Source: Farysia itapuensis (Eukaryota; Basidiomycota; Ustilaginomycetes; Ustilaginales; Ustilaginaceae). Taken from it: a stretch of DNA of 64,000 nucleotides. Under the pieces are notes generated by a model, which worked only from the letters and a program-made list of their open reading frames with translations, had not been told where the DNA came from and made no database searches. This document shows, piece by piece, positions 9,772 through 19,199 of the stretch; within the stretch, counting starts at the first letter, position 1; each line of letters starts with the position of its first letter. The translations under genes were made by a program, and so were the position numbers. The stretch spans positions 337,617 to 401,616 of the forward strand of contig JALBYC010000013.1 in assembly GCA_023212645.1 (NCBI GenBank), given 5' to 3'.

Positions 9772-12700
9772 ATGTCGTCGTCATGGGCTCATTCGGGCAT
9801 TGCCGTTCTTTTGGAAAAGATGAAGTCGCATGACTCTGATTTCCGTTTCATGGCGGTAAATGACCTCATGGCGGAGCTGAACAAGGACTCCTTCATCCAA
9901 ATGGACGACAGTCTCGAAACGAATACCGTGCGACAGGTCTTGGAGCTCATGATCGATCCCAACGGTGAAGTCAAGAACATGGCAGTGCGATGTCTTGGTC
10001 TGCTTGTGCCCCGTATACGCGATCGGCAGATGCAGACGATCGTCGACCAGCTGATAGAGTACATTTCGAACAAGCAGGAAGAGGTGCGCGATATTGCCTC
10101 GTTGGCGCTCAAGACCGTCACGGCTCAGATGCCAAACCGTGCCAACTTCGCCAGCACTGCCGTCAACAAGCTTGCACCCAAGCTTATCCATCAGATCGCC
10201 GACCCATCCTCTTCACAAGAGCTGCTGATCGACTCGCTTGACATCCTCACAGAAGTCATCACCAAATTTGCTGCCTCTGTCGGTGACAATCTTGCCTTGC
10301 AAAAGTCCATCATGCAGGCTCTCACTCCCTCAATGACGCACTCCAGAGCTGCTGTGCGCAAGCGCGCGCTGGCTGCTCTTGGCGCCCTAGGTTCGTGCGC
10401 CACCTCGGACATCTTTACTCAGCTCTCCATTCAGATCAGCAATGACTTGCAGTCCGGTGCAGTGTCACGGCAGACAACGGCAGTTCAACTCATTGCTCTC
10501 TTTGCCCGTACCTGTCCTCGACGTCTTGGCCGACGTCTGCCCGAATTTATGCCACAAATCATCGAAATTGCCAGCGCCAACGACGATGACGAGCTGAGAG
10601 AAACTTGTTTGCAAGCGATCGAATCCGTTCTACTACAATGTTCTGCCGAAGTCACGCCCTTTGTCAACTCGTCTATCCATTTGGGACTTGATCTTGTCAA
10701 GCACGATCCCAATTACGCTGCTGATATTGATTCGGATGAAGAAATGGACGACCTCGACACAGAAGGTGATGAAGAGGATGACGACATGATTGACCAAGAC
10801 TACTCGGACGACGACGATATGTCGTGGAAAGTGCGACGTGCAGCTGCCAAAGTGCTGAATTCCGGTATCACTAGCCGACCTGAGATGCTTGTCCAGAACA
10901 TCACCTCGGTGGCGCCCGTACTCGTATCCCGGTTCTCGGAACGGGAAGAGAGCGTAAGATTAGAGGTGTTGGACACTTTTCTCGCTTTGCTCCGTCAAAT
11001 GCAGCTGTATGGAGCGAGTCCACAGGCGACCGAAGTGATTGGTGCTCACACCTCCGCCGGTGCTCTTAAACGTAAACATCACGCCATGGAGACAGAAGCG
11101 CTAGAGGGCAGTCCGAGACACCAGCTCTTATCGCTCGTTCCGTCCATCGCAAAGGCGCTCAATCGTGAAGTGGTATCAAGGTCCATTCCGACCCGACACA
11201 AGAGTTTCGTCGTGCTACGAGAGCTTGTTGTCGTACTCAACGGCGGCCTCGACGCGTACATCGGCATCTTATTGAGCCAGACTGAGAAGTCGCTCAAGGG
11301 TGCAGAATCTACCAGCGGCTCTGCGTCCAATCTCAAGGCCGACATTTTGAGCTTCTTCCGCGTTTTGTTCTTCACACATACAGCCAAGAGCTTCGAGGAC
11401 CAGTTGCCACAGCTCGTCCCCATCCTGAGCAGCGCCATTCAGGACAAATTGCATCGCAATTGTACAGAGGCTTTTCTCACCTGTTCACAGCTAGTCGTGG
11501 TACTCCGTCCTCTTGTGACAGCCTCCAAGCCAGGTCAGTACAAAGCGTATCTCGAGCAACTTTGGGCAGCTACAGTGGCGCGCTTGGCTCGGGTTGATTC
11601 AGATCAGGAAATCAAGGAGCGCGGCATCGCATGTCTTGGCGATCTGATGGCTCACGCTGGCGACGATCTCGAGCAGAAGCACGAGGAAAGCTTCCAGATC
11701 CTTGAGTCTCGACTCAGAAACGAGGTGACTCGATTCGCCACCATCAAGGTGATCACACAAATTTCCGCTTCGCCCGTCTGTACTGGTCCAATCTTTGAGG
11801 CATTTTTGCAAAATTCTATCGGCGAGGTTGCGACACTGCTGCGCAAATCGAACAGGCTCCTGAGGCTAGCTGCCTTTGACTGTCTTGCCGCTCTGCTCGC
11901 CCGGACATCGACGCCTTTGGCTGCAGACTTGTGCCGGTCCATTTTGGCCGAGGTCCAACCTCTGTTGACTCAAGAAATGGATATGAACCTGCTGCCGCTC
12001 ATCCTCAAATGCGTCAATTTGATCCTGACCAACGATGCGTCGGCGCAAAGCGCGGTGCACCAGTCCATATTGCCCCAAATCTTTTCAATCGTGCTCCTGC
12101 CGTTGGCTCAGGGACCGACTATGGAATCACTTCTGGCTTTCTTCAAAGTTTATGTAAGCGCTGACCCATCTGTAGCCGGCGAAACGGTCCAGGAGCTATT
12201 CAGCAAGCTGGATGAGGCCAAAGGCTCAACGAGCGAGACACACGCATACTCCACCGTATCACGGTGCATTGGAGCAATCGCGTCTGTGTCGCCAGAGGCT
12301 TCGGCCAATGTGGCTGCTCGAGCCACCCAAGCACTCGAGGCAAAGAACGGCAAGGACGCGGACGTCTACTTTTCTCTGTTGCTGTTAGGCGAGTTGGGTC
12401 GCTTCAATGACCTTTCCGCACGCAGCGGCCTGCTCGACCGAGTTCTGCAACTCTACAGTGCCGACTCGGAAGAAGTCAAGATCGGCGCCGCGTTTGCTGT
12501 TGGTAACATGGCGATCGGCGCGCTTCCCGTTGTTTTGCCCATCATCGAGGAGCATATCAAGTCAGATCCGGGGCTCAAGGATTTCAAGAGGTACCTCTCG
12601 CTACATGCGCTCAAAGAGCTCATCACCCATGGATCCGAGGAGCAGCTTGCGGTGGTCGCTCAGCAATTGTGGCCGGTGTTGTTTGAAGCGTGCAACACGC

Positions 12701-13629
12701 AGCAGGAAGGCGTTCGCAGCATTGGAGCTGAATGCCTGGCACGTCTTGCGCTGACAGACCCAGCGCAGTATCTTGGCTTGCTGCAAGAGCGACTGCGATC
12801 ACCTCAGCCAGCAGTTCGAGCCATCGTCATTGCGGCAGTGCGGTTCACTCTGTCGACCGAGTCGACAATCTTGTACGATGAACTACTGGCACCGGTGCTT
12901 GTGGATTTCCTCACTTTGCTCAAAGATCCCGAGCTGGAAGTGCGCCGCAACGCCATGTTCGCGCTCAACTCTGCCGCACACAACAAGCCGTACCTGATTC
13001 GCGAGCATTTGTCCGTGCTGCAGCCGATGCTGTATGCAGAGACGCAGGTGAAAGCAGAGTTGTTGCGCAAAGTATCGATGGGACCGTTCCTGGTCGTGAC
13101 GGACGATGGGCTGGACTTGCGCAAGAACGCGTACGAGACCATGTATCAGCTGCTAGACACGTGCTGGTCGCGTCTCAAGATGGACGAATACGTGGACCGC
13201 GTGGTTGCTGGACTTGGTGATTCAGACGATGGTATCAAGACGTTGAGCTATTTGATGATTATCAAGATGGTCGAGCTTCGATCCACGGTGCTAACCTCCG
13301 TACTGGCTTCGCGCCTAGAGGACCTTGCGGACCCCATGGCGCAGACGCTCAAATCCAAGCTCAAGGACACCTCTACCAAGCAAGAAATCGAGAAGCAGGC
13401 TGAACTGCAGCGCTTCATCTTCAAGACGCTTGTCACTGTATGGAAGGCGATGGGCCCTGGCATCATCAATGCGACCAACACACCCAAGTTTTTCAACAAC
13501 ATTCAAGAAGCCAAGAACACGACGTCGCTGGCGATCGGAGCGACAGGCCATGCTTCTAATGGTAGCAATGGCGCAGGTGCGTTGTGGCGCGAGATTGAAA
13601 TGGCGATGGCCTCATCCAACACCGTCTAG
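9772..13629 (+). CDS. Cullin-associated NEDD8-dissociated protein 1 (CAND1/TIP120)
   Basis: An intronless gene of 1285 codons from the ATG at 9772 (the frame is open 13 codons upstream, with no ATG). HEAT repeats run the whole length, starting with a CAND1-typical N-terminus (LLEKMKSHDSDFRFMAVNDL). An acidic insert at about residues 318-350 is followed by MSWKVRRAAAKVL, the same arrangement as in human CAND1. A TIP120 C-terminal domain occupies roughly the last 180 residues (TLVTVWKAMGPG near the end). CAND1 wraps around un-neddylated cullin-Rbx1 and exchanges substrate receptor modules on cullin-RING ligases. S. cerevisiae has only a divergent counterpart (Lag2), so a full canonical CAND1 fits a basidiomycete. 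Confidence 0.95.
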   Translation: MSSSWAHSGIAVLLEKMKSHDSDFRFMAVNDLMAELNKDSFIQMDDSLETNTVRQVLELMIDPNGEVKNMAVRCLGLLVPRIRDRQMQTIVDQLIEYISNKQEEVRDIASLALKTVTAQMPNRANFASTAVNKLAPKLIHQIADPSSSQELLIDSLDILTEVITKFAASVGDNLALQKSIMQALTPSMTHSRAAVRKRALAALGALGSCATSDIFTQLSIQISNDLQSGAVSRQTTAVQLIALFARTCPRRLGRRLPEFMPQIIEIASANDDDELRETCLQAIESVLLQCSAEVTPFVNSSIHLGLDLVKHDPNYAADIDSDEEMDDLDTEGDEEDDDMIDQDYSDDDDMSWKVRRAAAKVLNSGITSRPEMLVQNITSVAPVLVSRFSEREESVRLEVLDTFLALLRQMQLYGASPQATEVIGAHTSAGALKRKHHAMETEALEGSPRHQLLSLVPSIAKALNREVVSRSIPTRHKSFVVLRELVVVLNGGLDAYIGILLSQTEKSLKGAESTSGSASNLKADILSFFRVLFFTHTAKSFEDQLPQLVPILSSAIQDKLHRNCTEAFLTCSQLVVVLRPLVTASKPGQYKAYLEQLWAATVARLARVDSDQEIKERGIACLGDLMAHAGDDLEQKHEESFQILESRLRNEVTRFATIKVITQISASPVCTGPIFEAFLQNSIGEVATLLRKSNRLLRLAAFDCLAALLARTSTPLAADLCRSILAEVQPLLTQEMDMNLLPLILKCVNLILTNDASAQSAVHQSILPQIFSIVLLPLAQGPTMESLLAFFKVYVSADPSVAGETVQELFSKLDEAKGSTSETHAYSTVSRCIGAIASVSPEASANVAARATQALEAKNGKDADVYFSLLLLGELGRFNDLSARSGLLDRVLQLYSADSEEVKIGAAFAVGNMAIGALPVVLPIIEEHIKSDPGLKDFKRYLSLHALKELITHGSEEQLAVVAQQLWPVLFEACNTQQEGVRSIGAECLARLALTDPAQYLGLLQERLRSPQPAVRAIVIAAVRFTLSTESTILYDELLAPVLVDFLTLLKDPELEVRRNAMFALNSAAHNKPYLIREHLSVLQPMLYAETQVKAELLRKVSMGPFLVVTDDGLDLRKNAYETMYQLLDTCWSRLKMDEYVDRVVAGLGDSDDGIKTLSYLMIIKMVELRSTVLTSVLASRLEDLADPMAQTLKSKLKDTSTKQEIEKQAELQRFIFKTLVTVWKAMGPGIINATNTPKFFNNIQEAKNTTSLAIGATGHASNGSNGAGALWREIEMAMASSNTV

Positions 13630-14112
13630 ATACGCCCAACAGCCATGAAAATCCGCGGAACGGCGACGAGTCGTCAGGGTCTATTCTTGGCTGCTCTGCG
13701 AAAATCTTTGACAATTGATTTCATATTTAATTCGTCATTGCAGCCTGTCGAAAAACCATAAACATGCCATTTTGACAGCCACCGCGCGCCACTCAATGGT
13801 CCCCCGGTAATGCACAAATAACAATGTACTCTTCCACTCATCTTGGCGCTCGGCGCAGGAAAAATGGGAAATGCATCGTGCAGCAGAAGACGTAGTGTGG
13901 TGAGCCGGAATGTCGCTCGCTCCGGAAGTTGGTGAATAAAGGGGATTTTCTTGGTGGCCGGCCGGCAGCAATGCTTGTGTCAGCCGATGTTGTGGATCTT
14001 GTTCTTCCCTCCCTCATCTATCTGACCTTTCCACTCGTCCCATAGCCCATTGATCCGTGGCACTCCAGCATGTGTTGTTGTTGTATCTGCAAGTAGAATC
14101 AACGTCGAAACA
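13630..14112. other. Intergenic region upstream of the ABC transporter
   Basis: 483 bp between two co-oriented genes. An AT-richer patch (about 13710-13740) probably belongs to the CAND1 3' end. No RNA gene or repeat was recognised. Confidence 0.4.
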
Positions 14113-17100
14113 ATGCCAGTGACAGCGCCAGGATCGGCGTCCTCGTCGTCCTTGGACAACACTTCGCCCGCAACTCCACGCCAGGAAGATGCACACCAGC
14201 AAAGTGATTCCCTCGAAGGTGATCCTGGTCGCCGTAAGCGTCTGTTCCGTCGTAGAGCAGCGTCCGGCAGTGCTCTCTCGTCAGCCGCTATTCATCGCAA
14301 TCAGTTTGCTGCTTTGACAAAGAAGAACTGGATCGTCTTGCGCAGCTACTGGCTCGTCAATCTGCTCCGCTGTCTCATCATTCCCATTGCCTACTACGTC
14401 TTTTTGGGAGAAGCAAAGAACTTTTTCAACATCACCAATGACCTTGGTCTTGGCCGTCCAGCTGTTATTCAGAACCTTGCCGATGTGCTCGACTCGAAAC
14501 CGGTTTACTGGATCGACTCGACACCCGCCGGTTCTGCACCGAGGTTTACGGCGCGCGATGTCGTCAACACCTTTACCTCGTCTCTGAGCCCGTCGCAGAG
14601 GTCTTTGGTTCGACAAGTGGCAGATGCTGGGGAGCTCGGAAGGGCGTGTCCGCAGGCCTTCAACGGCCTTAGCGGATGTTTCGGCGCGGTGGACTTTACC
14701 AACATCACCGATTTGGGAAGTGTCGCCTACACCCTACGCTTCGACCCAGGTTTGAACAAGGTCAAAGTGAGTACCAACACTGGCGATGCCGAGGTGCGTA
14801 CGTTTCCATTGCAGTGGGCTATAGACTCTGCCATCTTGCAACTCAACGGCGTCTCTGCAACGACCTACGCCCAGCCGCCACTCGAGCAGCCCTACAGCTA
14901 CAGCACCAATGCACAGCAAGCGGAAGAACAACGCACTGGTTTCCTTGGCGGTGTACCTCAGCTCTCGGTCCTCGCCTTCTTCATCGGCATGCTCGGCGTT
15001 GTTTGGCATCTTCCATCGTCGGTCAGCGAGGAGCGAGGTTCAGGCATGACCGCGTTGCTAACCACGATGGGATGTGGGCAAGTTCCACGCCTCCTGTCCT
15101 GGCTTTGTGGACCCGCTGCAGCCTACTTACCCGCCTACTTTGTCATGGGTGGTGTTCTGTCCGCTACCCTCTGGACTAACACCAACAAAGGTCTCGCCGT
15201 CTTTGCACATGTTCTGCCCGGTCTGGCCATGGCTACATGGGGTCTGTTTGTAGCCACCTTCTTTGCTCGTGCCAACGTGTCCAGTATCATCACCACCGCC
15301 ATTGCCATCCTCTTTGCCATCGTTGCACTCATCACCAAACACATCAGCGAAGGCGGCGGCATCGTCATCGGCCTTCTCTTCCCACCAGCCTCGTTTGTCT
15401 ACGAATTCCTCGCCATCTCGGCATACGAACAACAGGGACTGGCCGCCCGCGTGCTTGGATCCAACAACAGCATCAACCCCGGTCCAAGCATTGTGGGGCA
15501 GATCGTTGTGCAGATCATTGCCATCTTCATGTTCCCACTCCTCACGCTTCTGCTCGAGCGCAAGCTATTCTTCGCAGAGCCCTTCTTCAAGTGGCTATTC
15601 CGACGACAGCGACACCCATCATCGCCTTCAGACGCAGCCAGTGATGACGGTTCGGTCGAGAAGACTGGCGGCGCGGTGCCTGCGCTCAAGATTACAGGAC
15701 TGACGAAGCGCTTCAGCAAGAAAGCGGAAGGTTTGGCGGTGGACAATCTGGATTTGCAGGTAGCACGAGGCAGCATCAGCTGTCTTCTCGGATCAAATGG
15801 CTCGGGAAAGTCGACGACGATCGGTGTTGTAGCGGGTACGATCCGTGCAACGTCGGGAGAAGTCCTGATTGATGGTTTTGACCGAGCCTCTGCCCCGCCG
15901 GGACTGCTGGGCGTGTGTCCGCAGAAAGACGTTCTGTATCCGCAGCTCACATGCACACAACATGTTGAGCTCTTCCGATCAGTCAAACACCGATACGGTC
16001 CTAAAGACGACGCCCTGGACGTGCTCAGTCGATGCGAGCTGAGCCACAAGCAAAAAAGGAAGCCCGGCGAGTTGTCCGGTGGACAGAAGCGTCGACTCCA
16101 GCTCTCGGCTGCACTGGTCGGCCAGACCTCACTCCTCATGATTGACGAGGGCACGTCCGGCTTAGACCCGCTCTCGCGTCGAGCTATCTGGAAGATTCTA
16201 CTACAGGAGCGTGCTTCCCGTACTATTCTGCTCACCAGTCACTTTCTCGACGAAGCGGATCTGCTAGGCGACCAGATTGTCATACTTGCCGCCCCCGGTA
16301 AAAAGTTGTGCGAAGGAACGCCTGTTCAGCTCAAGACGCAGTACGGACAAGGAACATACATACACACTGCCCCGCGCAACAATGCGGACCGTGTTTTACC
16401 ACTGCTGGAGTCAAAGTGTCCCGGTGCAAGACAAGTCGCCTCGATCGACCCTGAGCAAGACTCGTTCCTTGTACCCACGACGAATCAGACCGACGTCGCA
16501 GCAATTCTTGAGGCAATAGAAGAACACAAGACGGCACTGTACATCACAGGTTACGACGTAGCCGGGCCATCGCTTGAGGACGTGTTTCTCAAACTCAACT
16601 CGCAGCACGCACGCTCGATCGGCAAGGACGACGAAGTGGACGAGATTGAAGGGAAGGCGGACAACTCGCATCAGCACGACACATTCGCAGGCACACTATC
16701 CGACGGCTCTGTTGCCTCGGTATTCGCGCTCACCCTTGCGCAGTTTGTCAAACGCACACTTCTGCTCCGTCGCACGTTTCTGCCCGTCATTCTTGCCATT
16801 CTGGTGGCGGTAATTGGCAGTATCGTGCCGCTGGCCTTCTTCAGCGACTCTCGGGATCCGACGTGCGGTCGTGGCTTCAACGATCGTGAGCGCAGCCTAG
16901 AAGCGACATACTGGTACAACAGTTCCAACATTACGCAGTATCTCTACGCAGCACCAGAGGCCAACGCACAGCTCGCTTTCGGGACGGGGTTCAATCTCAC
17001 TGCTCTCTCCTTTGCTAGAGTGGACCTCGCCGACTATAACAGCAGCATTGCGCGGTTGTGGGAGGCCGATATGCGGGGAGCCGGGGGGTTGGCCCTACCC

Positions 17101-19104
17101 CCGCCTGGTCAGGGGTATTCGCAATTATCCTACGTGGCAGATGCATCGATGATCTTTCCCATTGCCGCGCTCAACCTCGTCAGCAATGCTGGGCTGTCGA
17201 ATGTGCGCGATACAACGAACGCAGTTGATGGATCGCCAACGATCCGCTCGTCATACCGTCCGCTCAGCAATCTGAGTCTTGGCAGCGGCCTTGGCTCAGC
17301 ACTCAAGTGGGCTGTTGTCTTTGGCTTGGTCCAGGCCGTCTGGCCCGCATTTGCAACCCTGTACCCCTCGGCGGAGAAGAACAACAGGGTGAAAGCAATG
17401 GCACTTACCAACGGAATGCGCGCTGTGCCACTCTGGCTCGGACACTTGCTCTTTGAAACGCCCATCATCATCATCAGCACAGTCCCCGTCGCCATCGTCT
17501 ACGCGTTTGCCTCGAAACAGTTCACAGGAGAAGGCGTGTTTTGGGTCGTCCTCTTCCTGTACGGCATTGCAGCGACGCTGCAATCCTTTGTTGTGAGTCT
17601 CTACGCTCCCAACCAGCTGGCGGCGTTTGCAATCGTTGCGGCGTGGAACGTTCTCGCTTTCCTCATCTTTTTCGCCACGACTCTCCTCATCACGACCTAC
17701 TACGTCGGCAGCGGATTGGTGGGCGCGCTCGATGCGGCGTACTACGTCGAGGCGATCCTTGCCCCCAGCGTCAGTATGACCCGCGCCGGCTTCGTCGCCG
17801 TCAACTTGTTCAACCTGCTTTGCGATGGACAGGGTGGGTACGTCTCTGGCGGTGTTGGCGCTATCAGCCTTATGGGCGCGCCGATTGTGTATCTGTTTGC
17901 GTGGATGCTCGTCTGCTTTGCCATCTTGATCCTACACGACTCTGGATTCCCACTTGGCGCCTTTTTGGCACGCTCTGTACTGCGAAGAGGTCGAAAGCGC
18001 TCCCTTCGGCGGCATGGCGAAGGGGAGGAGGCCAAAGTACAGCCGGTGGGACAGGGCGTGCGAGAGGAGGCATTGCGGCTGGACTCGACAGGATGCGACG
18101 ACTTGCTGCAGGCCAAGCATCTCGACAAGTCGTACGGTGACCTGCTCGCTGTGGACGATGTCTCGCTCGGGGTGCGACGCGAAGAGACCGTTGCGCTACT
18201 TGGCATCAACGGTGGTGGTAAAACCACGACGCATGCACTTATCCGCGGCGAGCTGGTGCCCGACCACGGCGAGGTGACAATCGCTGGCATCAGTGTTGCT
18301 GAACACCGAACGCTTGCGCGGTCCAACATTGCCAGTGTGCCGCAATTTGACGGTCTCGATCCACTGCTGAGTGTGGGGCAGCACTTGCGTGTATATGCGC
18401 ATATCAAGGGCGTCCCACGCGCGTTGGTCGGCGAGAACGTAGAAGCGGCAATGCGGGTGACGAATCTGACGCAGTACGTCGATCGACGAGCCGGCGCGCT
18501 TTCAGGTGGCAACATGCGCAAGCTGTCCCTCGCCATTGCCCTCATGGGTAACCCGGCGGTACTACTGCTGGACGAGTTGAGTTCGGGTGTGGATTCGTGG
18601 ACCAAACGTGGACTGTGGCAGACTCTACGCCGCGTGGGTCATGGACGCGCAACGCTGCTGACCACACACTCGATGGAAGAGGCCCAGGCGTTGGCGGAAC
18701 GTGTGGCGATTCAAGCTTCCCGAATCCTCGCTTTTGACACCATCGGCGCCCTCCGTCGCACTCATCCTGCTTACGAGCTGCAACTCGATGTTCAACACGC
18801 CTCTCCCGCCGATGTACACGCCTTTGTACTGTCCCTCTTCCCAACAGCCCAGTCGTCGGATGAAGCTAGTTCCCGCTTCGAAATCCCGCTACCCCACAAC
18901 ACGACCCGCAGCTCGATCGAGCAAGATACAGCACCGTCAACGACCGTCGATAGCGTCGCCGCTCTTTTCCGCACACTCGAGCAGGCACATCCCCAGCGCG
19001 CAGCTCTCGGCATCGTCGGATATCAAATCTCCCCCGTCTCGCTCGAATCCCTCTTCCTCCGCATCGTACGCCAAGCCCAATCCGAATCCTCCCCCTCCCA
19101 ATAA
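14113..19104 (+). CDS. Full-length ABC transporter, ABC-A-like
   Basis: An intronless gene of 1663 codons from the first ATG. The layout is TMD1-NBD1-TMD2-NBD2. A first membrane segment (about 75-95) precedes a large extracytosolic loop, then a block of membrane spans to about residue 500. NBD1 has Walker A GSNGSGKST (about 560-568), signature LSGGQ (about 654), Walker B LLMIDE and H-loop TSHFLDEADLLGD. NBD2 has Walker A GINGGGKTT (about 1364), signature LSGGNMRKLSLAIALMG (about 1463), Walker B LLLDE, an unusual SSGVDS D-loop, and H-loop TTHSMEEAQALAERVAI. The MRKLS.AIALMG signature and EEAQAL... switch region are marks of the ABC-A (lipid transporter) class. The substrate is unknown; lipid movement is the family expectation. 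Confidence 0.9.
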   Translation: MPVTAPGSASSSSLDNTSPATPRQEDAHQQSDSLEGDPGRRKRLFRRRAASGSALSSAAIHRNQFAALTKKNWIVLRSYWLVNLLRCLIIPIAYYVFLGEAKNFFNITNDLGLGRPAVIQNLADVLDSKPVYWIDSTPAGSAPRFTARDVVNTFTSSLSPSQRSLVRQVADAGELGRACPQAFNGLSGCFGAVDFTNITDLGSVAYTLRFDPGLNKVKVSTNTGDAEVRTFPLQWAIDSAILQLNGVSATTYAQPPLEQPYSYSTNAQQAEEQRTGFLGGVPQLSVLAFFIGMLGVVWHLPSSVSEERGSGMTALLTTMGCGQVPRLLSWLCGPAAAYLPAYFVMGGVLSATLWTNTNKGLAVFAHVLPGLAMATWGLFVATFFARANVSSIITTAIAILFAIVALITKHISEGGGIVIGLLFPPASFVYEFLAISAYEQQGLAARVLGSNNSINPGPSIVGQIVVQIIAIFMFPLLTLLLERKLFFAEPFFKWLFRRQRHPSSPSDAASDDGSVEKTGGAVPALKITGLTKRFSKKAEGLAVDNLDLQVARGSISCLLGSNGSGKSTTIGVVAGTIRATSGEVLIDGFDRASAPPGLLGVCPQKDVLYPQLTCTQHVELFRSVKHRYGPKDDALDVLSRCELSHKQKRKPGELSGGQKRRLQLSAALVGQTSLLMIDEGTSGLDPLSRRAIWKILLQERASRTILLTSHFLDEADLLGDQIVILAAPGKKLCEGTPVQLKTQYGQGTYIHTAPRNNADRVLPLLESKCPGARQVASIDPEQDSFLVPTTNQTDVAAILEAIEEHKTALYITGYDVAGPSLEDVFLKLNSQHARSIGKDDEVDEIEGKADNSHQHDTFAGTLSDGSVASVFALTLAQFVKRTLLLRRTFLPVILAILVAVIGSIVPLAFFSDSRDPTCGRGFNDRERSLEATYWYNSSNITQYLYAAPEANAQLAFGTGFNLTALSFARVDLADYNSSIARLWEADMRGAGGLALPPPGQGYSQLSYVADASMIFPIAALNLVSNAGLSNVRDTTNAVDGSPTIRSSYRPLSNLSLGSGLGSALKWAVVFGLVQAVWPAFATLYPSAEKNNRVKAMALTNGMRAVPLWLGHLLFETPIIIISTVPVAIVYAFASKQFTGEGVFWVVLFLYGIAATLQSFVVSLYAPNQLAAFAIVAAWNVLAFLIFFATTLLITTYYVGSGLVGALDAAYYVEAILAPSVSMTRAGFVAVNLFNLLCDGQGGYVSGGVGAISLMGAPIVYLFAWMLVCFAILILHDSGFPLGAFLARSVLRRGRKRSLRRHGEGEEAKVQPVGQGVREEALRLDSTGCDDLLQAKHLDKSYGDLLAVDDVSLGVRREETVALLGINGGGKTTTHALIRGELVPDHGEVTIAGISVAEHRTLARSNIASVPQFDGLDPLLSVGQHLRVYAHIKGVPRALVGENVEAAMRVTNLTQYVDRRAGALSGGNMRKLSLAIALMGNPAVLLLDELSSGVDSWTKRGLWQTLRRVGHGRATLLTTHSMEEAQALAERVAIQASRILAFDTIGALRRTHPAYELQLDVQHASPADVHAFVLSLFPTAQSSDEASSRFEIPLPHNTTRSSIEQDTAPSTTVDSVAALFRTLEQAHPQRAALGIVGYQISPVSLESLFLRIVRQAQSESSPSQ

Positions 19105-19199
19105 TCGCGCCTCACCCGCCACAACGCCGACAGGACATTTAGTGTAACCCATGACTCCGGTAATATACATCTATGTACAAGGGAAGATGAAAGAATGCT

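Noticed and set aside
17742..18605. Long antisense frame (287 codons) under the ABC transporter
   Set aside because: Shadow of a GC-rich coding region; the sense strand carries the conserved NBD2 motifs.
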